Notes under the pieces: model-generated
Database searches by the model: none
Seen by the model: the letters and a program-made list of their open reading frames with translations, nothing else
What the model was told of the DNA's origin: nothing
Program-made: the position numbers and the translations under genes
Shown: one piece after another, positions 18,150-26,331 of the stretch
Numbering within the stretch: the stretch's first letter is position 1
Layout of the letters: the number at the start of each line of letters is the position of its first letter
DNA from: an uncultured Candidatus Saccharibacteria bacterium
GTDB taxonomy: Bacteria > Patescibacteriota > Saccharimonadia > Saccharimonadales > Saccharimonadaceae
DNA: 61,143 nt
Assembly (NCBI GenBank): GCA_937898545.1
Contig: CALEJV010000008.1
Coordinates: 1 to 61,143, forward strand
Reading direction: 5' to 3'

Positions 18150-18560
18150 TCCTCCCCAATACAGGATTAGTGGTTATGTGTGCTTATTATATGCGCACTT
18201 GCGTTTCATGCTACCATTGTTTGCGCGGCAGGTCAAATATTTTTTGGCCTCTGTTGAGGAAAATAGATAGCGAGCATAGACAGAGGTTACTATAGAAATA
18301 TATTCGAACGATATTTTTTGGCAAAAATGGGAGATATTTTATACATATTGCATGATAAAGAAAGTATGGTGGTTTGCAGCCGTCTAATCGTGCAAGAATA
18401 AATAATATTCATCCCCCTCTATATTTATATTTAAAATAATTAACGATACAGACTGACAAATATAACACCAATACACACTCTCATAGGTAAAATACTTGCA
18501 TGAGCAAATTGCAATATATCCGAGCAACTCATACATATTGCCACCCCACCCTACATCCGC
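18150..18560. other. AT-rich intergenic region without a recognised gene
   Basis: Holds the upstream region of the minus-strand membrane protein gene and the promoter of tRNA-Ser(GGA). No convincing reading frame or known RNA was seen. Confidence 0.6.
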
Positions 18561-18566
18561 TATAAT
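18561..18566 (+). promoter_or_regulatory. -10 box of tRNA-Ser(GGA)
   Basis: TATAAT ten bases before the tRNA 5-prime end. Confidence 0.7.
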
Positions 18567-18576
18567 ACAGAGGTAC

Positions 18577-18666
18577 GGAGAGGTGCAAGAGTGGTTGAAT
18601 TGGCACGCCTGGAACGCGTGTGTGGCGGCAACGTCACCCAGGGTTCGAATCCCTGTCTCTCCGCCA
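18577..18666 (+). tRNA. tRNA-Ser(GGA)
   Basis: Class II tRNA with a long variable arm. Acceptor GGAGAGG pairs with TCTCTCC. The anticodon stem CACGC/GCGTG encloses CTGGAAC, so the anticodon is GGA (reads UCC/UCU). T arm CAGGG-TTCGAAT-CCCTG. Discriminator G, with CCA encoded. Confidence 0.96.
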
Positions 18667-18804
18667 TATCAGCGCCAGGCGGCATGCTGCCATAGAAATG
18701 CGCTGCTGATTCGTCTTTTGGCATGATGCGTGGCTATACTGCATATTTTTGTGCAGATTGGGCTTGCAGAAATGTTTTTTGACAGTTTATACTAAAGGAT
18801 AATT

Positions 18805-20091
18805 ATGGTACGATCTTCTACACCAGTTATAGAACTCCGAGGCCTCACCAAGCAGTACGGTCTGGGCGACGCTGCCCAAAATGCCTTGGATAATGTCGAC
18901 CTGCGCGTCGAAAAAGGCGAATTCATCGTCATCATGGGCCCCAGTGGTTGCGGTAAGACGACATTGCTCAACATTATGGGCTTGCTCGACCGCGCCGACA
19001 GCGGTGAGTATTTTCTTGATGGGACATCGGTCGCAACGCTGAGCAAGCGTCAACACGCCCGGATCCGCTCGCGGCAGATTGGCATCGTCTTCCAGAGTTT
19101 TAACCTGATTAATCGCCTAACGGTGCTTGAGAATGTTGCCCTTCCCCTGAGTTATCGTGGGGGAATGCGCCGCGTCAAGCGCCTGGAGCAAGCTAGTGCG
19201 GTGCTGAAGAATTTCCACCTCCAAGAGCGCGAATATTACATGCCGTGGCAGCTTAGTGGTGGGCAGGTGCAGCGCGTGGCGATTGCTCGCGCCCTGGTAA
19301 ATCATCCGTCGATTATCCTGGCTGATGAGCCAACTGGTAACCTCGATAGCCGTTCGAGCCATATTATTATGGAAGAATTGGCTCAGCTACATCGCCGGGG
19401 TAATACTATCATTATGGTGACGCACAACCCGAACCTCACGAGCTATGCCAGCCGTGTGATTAAGATGCTTGATGGGCAGATTGCCAGTGATGAGCAGATG
19501 CGCACCACTGCTGCCGCGCCAACGCCAGTGGCCCGCAAGCCACGAGTTCGCCGGGCAGCACCTGCTGGCAAGACTACACCAACTATTGCGCACGGCACAG
19601 CATCGGCCGCTCAGCCAACTGCGCCAGTCAAGGCAATTGCTCGCGGTCGTCCCGCGAAGGTCCCTGCACCAGCAACGACAGCACCAACCGTGGTAGACTA
19701 CGAAGATCCGCATACTCAAGATGGCCCGACTATTGAGCCTATGCCAGTTGCTCCACCAGAAGTGCCGCCAGCCTTGCCGGCCGCACAGCACGCTCCGTCG
19801 GTAGCGCAGCCTGCTCTGACACACTCCGCTTCGCCGACTCATACAACCTCAGTTACCCCGGCTCAGTCTACACCAGCTTTGCCAGTGCAATCTACCCCAG
19901 CTGCAGCTCAGCCAGCAGCGCCTGCGTCAACACAGTCTGTAGCCGCACCACCCAAGCTGGTTACACCACAGCCCGCTAGTCAGCCAGCGCAGCCTGCAGT
20001 ATCTGCTCAGGCAACCAAGGTTACACCGGCCCAGCAGCCCACTCCACCATCGTCTGCTCACCAATCTAGCACAAAGGAGCCCCAGGCATGA
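18805..20091 (+). CDS. ABC transporter ATP-binding protein (MacB/LolD type) with Pro/Ala-rich tail
   Basis: 428 residues. Residues 1-225 form a standard ATPase of the MacB/LolD/FtsE class: Walker A GPSGCGKTT, signature LSGGQVQRVAIARAL, Walker B IILADEPTGNLD and a switch His in MVTHNP. Residues about 226-428 are an unusual low-complexity extension rich in Pro, Ala, Thr and Gln. The stop overlaps the next ATG by four bases (ATGA), coupling it to its permease. Together they should form a MacB-like exporter or lipoprotein/peptide-release system; the substrate cannot be read from sequence. The tail does not resemble a nucleotide-binding-domain extension known to me. Confidence 0.9.
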   Translation: MVRSSTPVIELRGLTKQYGLGDAAQNALDNVDLRVEKGEFIVIMGPSGCGKTTLLNIMGLLDRADSGEYFLDGTSVATLSKRQHARIRSRQIGIVFQSFNLINRLTVLENVALPLSYRGGMRRVKRLEQASAVLKNFHLQEREYYMPWQLSGGQVQRVAIARALVNHPSIILADEPTGNLDSRSSHIIMEELAQLHRRGNTIIMVTHNPNLTSYASRVIKMLDGQIASDEQMRTTAAAPTPVARKPRVRRAAPAGKTTPTIAHGTASAAQPTAPVKAIARGRPAKVPAPATTAPTVVDYEDPHTQDGPTIEPMPVAPPEVPPALPAAQHAPSVAQPALTHSASPTHTTSVTPAQSTPALPVQSTPAAAQPAAPASTQSVAAPPKLVTPQPASQPAQPAVSAQATKVTPAQQPTPPSSAHQSSTKEPQA

Positions 20092-21311
20092 TAATCATCG
20101 ACCATTTCGAAAATGCAAGCAGTAGCTTCCGGCGCAATCGCGGCCGTAATTTGCTGGCGACGCTGGGTGTGGCAATTGGCGTGGGTAGTATCGTGGCGAT
20201 TTTGGCGCTGAGTGGTGGCCTGCACAATATCATCTCCCAACAGGTGTCCGACCTCAATAATAACCTCATTGTGGTGCGCCCGGGCGTGCAAGACAAGAGC
20301 TTCTCGTCGCTGGCGAGCTCGGTGGCGCAGTATAATTACAACACCAGTACTATCACCGAGTCCGACGTCGAGGCGGTGCGCAAGATGCCACATATCCGTG
20401 CCGTAGCACCAATGATGACCTCTGAGAACAAGCTCAAGAGCAACGACCGAGAAGCCACCACTACTGTTGTAGCAACTTCGCCCGACCTTGCTATCACGAG
20501 TCAGCTCGAGCTGCGTGAGGGCGACTTCCTCGAGGGTGGCACACACGACGCTAAGCCAGCGGTGCTCGGCCCAAAGCTGTCGGTGCAACTGTTTGGCACC
20601 GAGCAGTCGATTGGCCAGACCTTCAAAATTCGCGGCAAGGAATTTATCGTGGTGGGGGTGATGCGTGCTACAGAAAATCCGCTGAATTATAACAACGTTG
20701 ATTTCGACAATGCAGCTATCATCACTACCGAGGCAGGTAAGAAGATCCACAGTGGTCATACACAGATTCAGCAGATCAACATCCAGGCCGATGCATCGCA
20801 GCAGGTCGGGCAGATTGCCCAGCAAGTTAAGGATAAAATCAAGCAAAACCACCAAGGCGAAGAAGACTTTACCGTAGCAACGGGCGATGCGATTAGCCAG
20901 CCGACCAACCGGCTCTTCACAGCACTAACCCAGGTGTTGACGCTAATTGCAGCCATCTCGCTGGTGGTTGGCGGCATCGGCATCATGAACATCATGCTGG
21001 TGAGTGTAGTAGAGCGTACGCGCGAGGTGGGTATCCGCAAAGCGGTTGGTGCGACCGATGGTAATATCATCACCCAGTTTGTGATCGAGGCGCTGGCGAT
21101 TAGCTTGCTTGGTGGTATCCTGGGCTACATCCTCGGCTACATAGTAGCGCTGAGCTTTAGCCTGTGGCTGTCCTTTGCGCCATCGCTAGAGTGGCAGACG
21201 GCGGTAATGGCGATTGGCCTGGCACTGGCGGTTGGCCTCACCTTCGGCCTCTACCCAGCCATCCGGGCCGCGCGCAAGAACACGATCGAGTCGCTACGGC
21301 AGTATCACTAA
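20088..21311 (+). CDS. ABC transporter permease, MacB/FtsX family
   Basis: 407 residues: an N-terminal membrane helix (about 19-41, ending NIISQQVSDL), a large extracytoplasmic domain (about 42-280) of the MacB periplasmic core type, then three C-terminal helices with the FtsX core signature (IGIMNIMLVSVVERTREVGIRKAVGA). The end (PAIRAARKNTIESLRQY) is typical of MacB permeases. No adhesin- or TolC-type partner is visible, as expected for a monoderm cell. Translationally coupled to the ATPase and followed by a terminator. Confidence 0.92.
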   Translation: MIIIDHFENASSSFRRNRGRNLLATLGVAIGVGSIVAILALSGGLHNIISQQVSDLNNNLIVVRPGVQDKSFSSLASSVAQYNYNTSTITESDVEAVRKMPHIRAVAPMMTSENKLKSNDREATTTVVATSPDLAITSQLELREGDFLEGGTHDAKPAVLGPKLSVQLFGTEQSIGQTFKIRGKEFIVVGVMRATENPLNYNNVDFDNAAIITTEAGKKIHSGHTQIQQINIQADASQQVGQIAQQVKDKIKQNHQGEEDFTVATGDAISQPTNRLFTALTQVLTLIAAISLVVGGIGIMNIMLVSVVERTREVGIRKAVGATDGNIITQFVIEALAISLLGGILGYILGYIVALSFSLWLSFAPSLEWQTAVMAIGLALAVGLTFGLYPAIRAARKNTIESLRQYH

Positions 21312-21334
21312 TCGACATAGTTATGCTGATACAG

Positions 21335-21362
21335 AACCCGCCTGAAATGTGGCGGGTTTTTT
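21335..21362 (+). terminator. Rho-independent terminator of the MacB-like operon
   Basis: AACCCGCC and GGCGGGTT flank an eight-base loop, followed by a T run. Confidence 0.92.
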
Positions 21363-21634
21363 GTATGAGTTGTGGTATTCCTGGCTCACCCTACCCTGCT
21401 CATTTACAGAGTAAGATGATAGAATTTTTGCACATATTATTCCAGATTAATCGTCACATGTAATATTTGAGATGATGAGCGATTTCGTTAGTGAATTTAT
21501 TGTAGCAGCTCGTTGTTTATGTAATATTTTGCGACAGCGAGCCATCGTACAAGATCATGACAAAGGCTTAAGAGTGAGAATAAAAAAACAAAACACTACG
21601 ATTCTCAAAAACTAAAACACGCTAGGTTAGAGCT

Positions 21635-22648
21635 TTAAGATTTGTCGCCCTTCCCCTGCTTCACGCCATTCAATACGCCGAGGTAGCAGCTGGCGAATTC
21701 CGCTAATATTATGCCGTGCAGCACCTGTTCTAACTCTGTCTTGCCCGCAAGCAAAACAGACTTTGCGTGGGGGCGGCGGCCACTGAGGCGGCGATCGAGC
21801 GCTGCCATGCGCTGCTGGGTAGTGGCGTCATTCTCCCCCGCGAGGTCGAAAAGCGCGAATGGCTTATCTACCGGATGGCTTAGCCAGCCATGAGCGCCGG
21901 CATGCTCAGCCTCGGCAAGGGTGGTGGCGAATGCCACATTGTGCGCCCGCTCCTGCCAGCACCACTGCCACCACTGGGCGACTGGCGCGAGCGCCCCACT
22001 GCCGCAAAACACCGCTGTCTTGCCCGCTGCCTGTTGCGCCAGCTGCTTGGCAAGGTTGTGAGCGGTCGGCACGGCAGCACCCCACTGCTGCGCTGCATTC
22101 GCTGTGCCATCTGCTATCGCTTCCACAAGATCATCATCCAGCAACTGATAGGCCGTCAGTAGCGCACTCAGTGTGCTGAGTATGCGTAGTGGTTCTACCT
22201 GCCCTTCTCTCTTCGCAACCGGCACGACGGTAGCTGCAGGGTATGCTGTGGTGCACTCAGCCACGGCAGCATCATGAGTGAGCAGAACGGCCGGAGCAGC
22301 ATGCTGCTGTATATAGCGCAGTATATTCTTCACCTGGTCAGGTGAGACGCCAGTCTCGATAATAACCACTAAGCTGTACGAGCCCACAAATGCGGGCACT
22401 GCCGCTGCTTCGCAGCACAGCACAGGCACAGCCAAGTGAGGCTGCACGAGCTGCTGAGCAACGCAAGCCAACACCACATCACTATCCGTTGCTATAATCA
22501 CAACATTATGAATATCATGCTGGACTGATATATGTGAGAGCTGGCTAGCTACCTCTGTTGGCAGCGTCGTTTGTTTCCATAATGTTGCAACGTGATGCAG
22601 AGTGGCTTCGGCACCGCGTTGGCGCAATGTGGTCTGGTCATCAAGCAT
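21635..22648 (-). CDS. SIS-domain protein of the bifunctional phosphoglucose/phosphomannose isomerase type
   Basis: 337 residues from the ATG at 22648, which has AAGGAGA upstream; the longer frame to 22693 lacks a ribosome site. The layout follows the archaeal-type PGI/PMI family: a first SIS domain (about 35-150, NVVIIATDSDVVLACVAQQL) and a second (about 190-320, GKTAVFCGSGALAPVAQWW). The family's catalytic PE-x-NHNE region is not clearly preserved; the equivalent stretch reads FATTLAEAEHAGAHGW. It may be a divergent isomerase feeding fructose-6-phosphate and mannose-6-phosphate interconversion, or a sugar-binding relative without activity. Monocistronic. Confidence 0.7.
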   Translation of the reverse strand: MLDDQTTLRQRGAEATLHHVATLWKQTTLPTEVASQLSHISVQHDIHNVVIIATDSDVVLACVAQQLVQPHLAVPVLCCEAAAVPAFVGSYSLVVIIETGVSPDQVKNILRYIQQHAAPAVLLTHDAAVAECTTAYPAATVVPVAKREGQVEPLRILSTLSALLTAYQLLDDDLVEAIADGTANAAQQWGAAVPTAHNLAKQLAQQAAGKTAVFCGSGALAPVAQWWQWCWQERAHNVAFATTLAEAEHAGAHGWLSHPVDKPFALFDLAGENDATTQQRMAALDRRLSGRRPHAKSVLLAGKTELEQVLHGIILAEFASCYLGVLNGVKQGKGDKS

Positions 22649-22738
22649 AATCGTCTCCTTCTGCTTGCAAGAGTATACCCTCCCATGATACATTAATTAG
22701 CAGAGAATCATAAGCATATTTGGAGACAGGTGGGAACC

Positions 22739-23203
22739 ATGAATATCAGCACTACATCACAATCAATTACCGACGATCAAGAGCTTGCCAAGGTGCTCGC
22801 TGGGATCGGCCCACAGGTGGGCACAGCAGCATCGCAGCGGTCGCAGGCGATGATGTCGGGGCAAGGTGCTGGCCGTTCGTCACTCTCGGGTATGTCGGGC
22901 AATATGGGCTCGTCCGTGCCAGTCATGTCCTCGCAGCAGCAATCGTCGCAGCCTGCGCCCAGTGGTGAGGCGCTCAATGGCGTGAAGCAATCGGCCATCA
23001 AAGAGCTGCGCCCACTGGTGGATAAGCTCAACGTCAGCCCAGATGAGAAGTTCGACACCTATCTGCTTTTGATCCGCTCGACGGACGACAAGAGTTTGAT
23101 CGACCCAGCCTACCAAATCGCCAAGTCGATCCGCGACGAAACCCGCCGCGCCCAAGCGCTGCTCGACATCATCAAAGAGATCGACTATTTGTCGCAGCGG
23201 TAG
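22739..23203 (+). CDS. Small protein with Ser/Met/Gln-rich linker and helical C-terminal domain
   Basis: 154 residues from the ATG at 22739, preceded by AGGTGGG. Residues about 1-30 include a short helix (DDQELAKVLAGIGPQ). Residues 35-80 are Ser/Gly/Gln/Met-rich and disordered. Residues 85-150 form a predicted compact helical domain (AIKELRPLVDKLNVSPDEKFDTYLLLIR, then SIRDETRRAQALLDIIKEIDYL). No TM segment or known family. A terminator follows directly, so it is monocistronic. Possibly a cytoplasmic scaffold; function unknown. Confidence 0.75.
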   Translation: MNISTTSQSITDDQELAKVLAGIGPQVGTAASQRSQAMMSGQGAGRSSLSGMSGNMGSSVPVMSSQQQSSQPAPSGEALNGVKQSAIKELRPLVDKLNVSPDEKFDTYLLLIRSTDDKSLIDPAYQIAKSIRDETRRAQALLDIIKEIDYLSQR

Positions 23204-23229
23204 CGGATACTGCAATAAGAGCAAGCATT

Positions 23230-23255
23230 ATCACCACTGATGTGGTGATTTTGTT
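23230..23255 (+). terminator. Rho-independent terminator
   Basis: ATCACCAC (23230-23237) pairs with GTGGTGAT (23242-23249), followed by T-rich sequence. Confidence 0.8.
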
Positions 23256-23273
23256 ATGGTACTAAAAATGATA

Positions 23274-23279
23274 TATAAT
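23274..23279 (+). promoter_or_regulatory. -10 box giving a near-leaderless mRNA
   Basis: TATAAT with 12 bases to the ATG at 23292. It lies inside the longer frame that begins at 23256, which argues that 23292 is the true start. Confidence 0.6.
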
Positions 23280-23291
23280 ACAAACACAACC

Positions 23292-24209
23292 ATGGTAAAA
23301 ACACGTCACTATAAGCCACATCGCCGTACACCCAAACATCATAGCATTGATGCAATGCCATCACTTATATCGCCGAGCCAGTGGTCGACGTCTTCTTCGG
23401 ATATCAAAAAGCAGCTTGTTACCGTTGATGCAGCGCTGAAGAGCCAAAAGCCACACCTCGCCTACCTCGTCGAGCAGCAGGGTCGCAATTGGAGTGAGGA
23501 AAAACGCCGCCAGCGACGCTCGGCTGCCCTGGGAGAGAGTGCTGTGGCGCTTGTGCAGCACTATGCGAGCAAAGAACAGTGGTCGCATGTCGATATGGCG
23601 CGGCTGCTTGCAGCGTATCCTGGCTGGGTGGAGGCGACCGAACAAGATGATATGGCGCTGACTCGGCAAGAAAATAAGCAGCGAATCAAGAAACTCACGC
23701 ACTTTAATCACGCCCTGCGCGATGTGATAGACAACGCCACACACGCCTGCGAGACATGGAAGTCGATACCGTCTGTGTCGGATATAGTTAACGGCTTAGA
23801 AGCCGTGTGTCCAGGCAAGAAGCATGCTCAAAACAAGCAAGATCGAATAGGTATGTTGTATGCGACAGTAGCGGGCATTCGCAACGAAGTGCTCTTCATG
23901 CGGGTGCTGGATGAAGCGGGCATTGCCTATGAGCCAGGTACGGCCAACCAGGATATGCGCGGGATAGATATGATAGTGAATGGTAAGCTTATCGATCTCA
24001 AGTCGTCTGAACACTACGAATACGATGCTCAGGAAGATGCTGCTGAGCATGATGATGACGGACGGATCTTTTTCTTCCCTGGTGTGGAGCGGTATGAATA
24101 TCGCAATAAACTAATGCTGCCGAAGGAAAAAATTATCCGGGTTACGCCACGGGTGGTAGCCCGCATGTATAGCCATGGCATTCTAGATAAGCCAATACAA
24201 CAGAGGTAG
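23292..24209 (+). CDS. Orphan PD-(D/E)XK nuclease-like protein
   Basis: 305 residues from the ATG at 23292. The N-terminal 190 residues are helical and basic (EEKRRQRRSAALGESA), with a second helical segment ending near CETWKS. The last 110 residues contain a candidate nuclease core: helix GIRNEVLFMRVLDEAGI, then RGIDMIVNGKLIDLKSS. The Asp in GID and the D-x-K in IDLKSS are spaced as in the restriction-endonuclease-like fold. An acidic loop (EDAAEHDDDG) follows. No methyltransferase or other restriction gene is adjacent. Could be a repair, antiphage or housekeeping nuclease; the fold call is inference from the motif. Confidence 0.68.
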   Translation: MVKTRHYKPHRRTPKHHSIDAMPSLISPSQWSTSSSDIKKQLVTVDAALKSQKPHLAYLVEQQGRNWSEEKRRQRRSAALGESAVALVQHYASKEQWSHVDMARLLAAYPGWVEATEQDDMALTRQENKQRIKKLTHFNHALRDVIDNATHACETWKSIPSVSDIVNGLEAVCPGKKHAQNKQDRIGMLYATVAGIRNEVLFMRVLDEAGIAYEPGTANQDMRGIDMIVNGKLIDLKSSEHYEYDAQEDAAEHDDDGRIFFFPGVERYEYRNKLMLPKEKIIRVTPRVVARMYSHGILDKPIQQR

Positions 24210-24261
24210 ATCTCACAACAGACACGCGACCATAACAGAGGTAAAGGAGGTGCAGTGCTAT

Positions 24262-24570
24262 ATGCCACACGAAATACCACGGCAGCCGTCAAATGAGGAG
24301 CATGAGAGACATGCAGTACTCAAAGAGGCAATTTCTCAATCGATTTTTGACGGAAAGCCATGGCTATATAGTGGTCCTGAGGGCGAGCCGTGGCTACTCT
24401 TTATCCAGTGGATATCGCTGCAGCGCACAGAGGATGGCTGGGCAGCAACTGGTTTGACTACTGATGGGCGCTATGTAAGAGTGGGTAGCAGCGATAATGT
24501 AGACGATGTGATATTCAAAGTAGAACCCAAGCAATCTAACGGAGAGGCAGACACCCCACAGGGCAGCTAG
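24262..24570 (+). CDS. Small hypothetical protein
   Basis: 102 residues from the ATG at 24262, with AAAGGAGGT upstream; a GTG at 24250 overlaps the ribosome site. The sequence is Glu/Trp-rich with a probable beta fold (PWLYSGPEGEPWLLFIQWISLQ, then GLTTDGRYVRVGS). No membrane segment. It follows the nuclease-like gene by 52 bases and could share its transcript. No family recognised. Confidence 0.65.
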   Translation: MPHEIPRQPSNEEHERHAVLKEAISQSIFDGKPWLYSGPEGEPWLLFIQWISLQRTEDGWAATGLTTDGRYVRVGSSDNVDDVIFKVEPKQSNGEADTPQGS

Positions 24571-24595
24571 AGCGGACATCCGCCGGGTGAAGACA

Positions 24596-26020
24596 CTAGC
24601 TTGCCGACGCACGCTTGCTGTGGCGTGAAGTTGGCTTTTTCTTGCGTTTGGTTTTGTCTTTGGCTTTGGAGATAGGCTTGCTGGCGTCTTTTGTGCGCTT
24701 GCTCTTGCCTCGTGCCGACTTTTTCTTCGATGCTTGCCGCTCGTGGATAGCGTTTCGCACCTCTGTTATTTCGTCCCAGGGGTGAGTGCCGTCGGCACGC
24801 TCGATGGTTTTTTCGTGGCCTTTGCCGAGGAAGACGACGGTGTCGCGGGTGGTGCGGGCACGACGAATAGCAAAGCGGATGGCCTCAGCGCGGTCGTGGA
24901 TGAGAAAGAGGTCGGTGTCTTGGGTTTTGCCAGCGGCTTCTGCGCCTTTGGCGATTTGGGCGAGGATGTGTTGCCCATCAACGTCACGATCGTCTTCTTC
25001 AGTGATAATAAGCTCGTCAGCAATTCGTCCTGCGATCTTGCCTTGGATGGCTCGCTTGGATTCATCGCGCCGGCCAGCCGAGCCAAACAGGACGATCAGC
25101 TTGCCTTTCGTGCTTGCTCGCACACTACCGAGGAGCCGCTCGAAGGCGTCGGGTGTGTGGGCAAAATCGACAATAGCGGAGAATGGCTGCCCAGCATCGA
25201 CCACTGTCATACGGCCCTCCACCCCGGTGAGTGCAGCCAGGCCGTGTTCGATCTGTACCCGGCTTAAGCCCACCTCGTGCCCCACTGCTACTGCGGCTAG
25301 GCTGTTGGCAATGTTGAACTCACCCGGCATATTGATGGCGATGTGGTGCATCTCCCCCATTAGCCATACATCGTAGCGGCTGCCCGAGGCGGTTTGGGCG
25401 ATGTTAGTCGCCCGGATGTTGCCGTCAGCGATGCCGTAGCACAGGCTACGGGGCACGGCTTGCTCGAAGACTGCTGCTGATGGGTCATCCGCATTGATAA
25501 TGCCAACCCGCCGCGCTAGCTTGAAGAGGCGCATTTTGGCAGCGCGATAGCGCTCAAATGTCTTATGATAATCTAAATGCTCGTGTGTAACGTTGGTCAT
25601 GACGGCGATGTCTATTGGAATGCCAAAGATGCGGTGCTGCGCCAACGCATGGCTCGTCACCTCTAGCACTACCCACTGCACATTATGCCGCCGAAACTCT
25701 GCCAAACGCTCCTGCAACAGGGGTGCAGATACGGTGGTCATGTGCTCGGTTTGCGATGTGATGTCGTCGTTCACTCCATATGCCACCGTCGTCATCAGGC
25801 CGACATTGTAGCCTGCTTCGACCAGCATGCGGTGGATCATAAAGCACGTCGTGGTCTTGCCATTTGTCCCCGTTACGCCAATGACGTGCATGCCCTGGGC
25901 TGGGAAACCTTGGTTAGTCGCTGCTACAGTGGCTTCAAGCAGCCGATAACCTGGCTCCAGCGCCGCTAGCATGCTGGGTGGGAGAGTATTCTTGAGTGTT
26001 TGTTTTAGAGAAAATGCCAT
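24596..26020 (-). CDS. murE: MurE-like Mur ligase with shortened N-terminus and basic tail
   Basis: 474 residues from the ATG at 26020. Mur ligases add an amino acid to UDP-MurNAc-peptide using ATP. The central domain is clear: TGTNGKTTT P-loop, then TTVSAP, EVTSHAL, TNVTHEHLDYH and the carbamylated-Lys region (AAKMRLFK). The C-terminal domain has GSAGRRDESKR and GKGHEKT. Only about 45 residues precede the P-loop, so the usual MurE N-terminal UDP-substrate domain (about 90 residues) is mostly missing. At the position of the DNPR specificity motif the sequence reads EEDDRDVD, so the amino acid added cannot be assigned. The last 50 residues are a Lys/Arg/Ser-rich tail unlike normal MurE. A -10 box sits seven bases before the ATG. 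Confidence 0.85.
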   Translation of the reverse strand: MAFSLKQTLKNTLPPSMLAALEPGYRLLEATVAATNQGFPAQGMHVIGVTGTNGKTTTCFMIHRMLVEAGYNVGLMTTVAYGVNDDITSQTEHMTTVSAPLLQERLAEFRRHNVQWVVLEVTSHALAQHRIFGIPIDIAVMTNVTHEHLDYHKTFERYRAAKMRLFKLARRVGIINADDPSAAVFEQAVPRSLCYGIADGNIRATNIAQTASGSRYDVWLMGEMHHIAINMPGEFNIANSLAAVAVGHEVGLSRVQIEHGLAALTGVEGRMTVVDAGQPFSAIVDFAHTPDAFERLLGSVRASTKGKLIVLFGSAGRRDESKRAIQGKIAGRIADELIITEEDDRDVDGQHILAQIAKGAEAAGKTQDTDLFLIHDRAEAIRFAIRRARTTRDTVVFLGKGHEKTIERADGTHPWDEITEVRNAIHERQASKKKSARGKSKRTKDASKPISKAKDKTKRKKKPTSRHSKRASAS

Positions 26021-26027
26021 GACATAT

Positions 26028-26033
26028 ATTATA
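26028..26033 (-). promoter_or_regulatory. -10 box, leaderless murE promoter
   Basis: TATAAT on the minus strand with seven bases to the ATG at 26020, so transcription should begin at or near the start codon. Confidence 0.65.
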
Positions 26034-26319
26034 CCACTTTTGGTAATATTTAAAACCATGAGAGGCATGATTTTTTGGTAGCGCACACGTGGGAGAAAAA
26101 GTGCAGAATTTCTCTTAATTTCAGCCGTATTGTTTCGTCATTTTAGCTGATAAAGTGGCGAAATTTGTCGTTGTGTTAATTAATATTCTCGTAGAATGTT
26201 GACCTGAGTATCGCATGGGACGGAAAAGGAGAAGTTGAGAGTAAGCCTACCATTGAGGCTCAAACTCATGCAATTTGATTTTTTATTACCACACTACTCT
26301 CCCGCCTTCCCTGCTCTGC

Positions 26320-26325
26320 TATAAT
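26320..26325 (+). promoter_or_regulatory. -10 box, leaderless tsaD promoter
   Basis: TATAAT with exactly six bases to the ATG at 26332; no Shine-Dalgarno fits in that space. Confidence 0.7.
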
Positions 26326-26331
26326 AACCCT

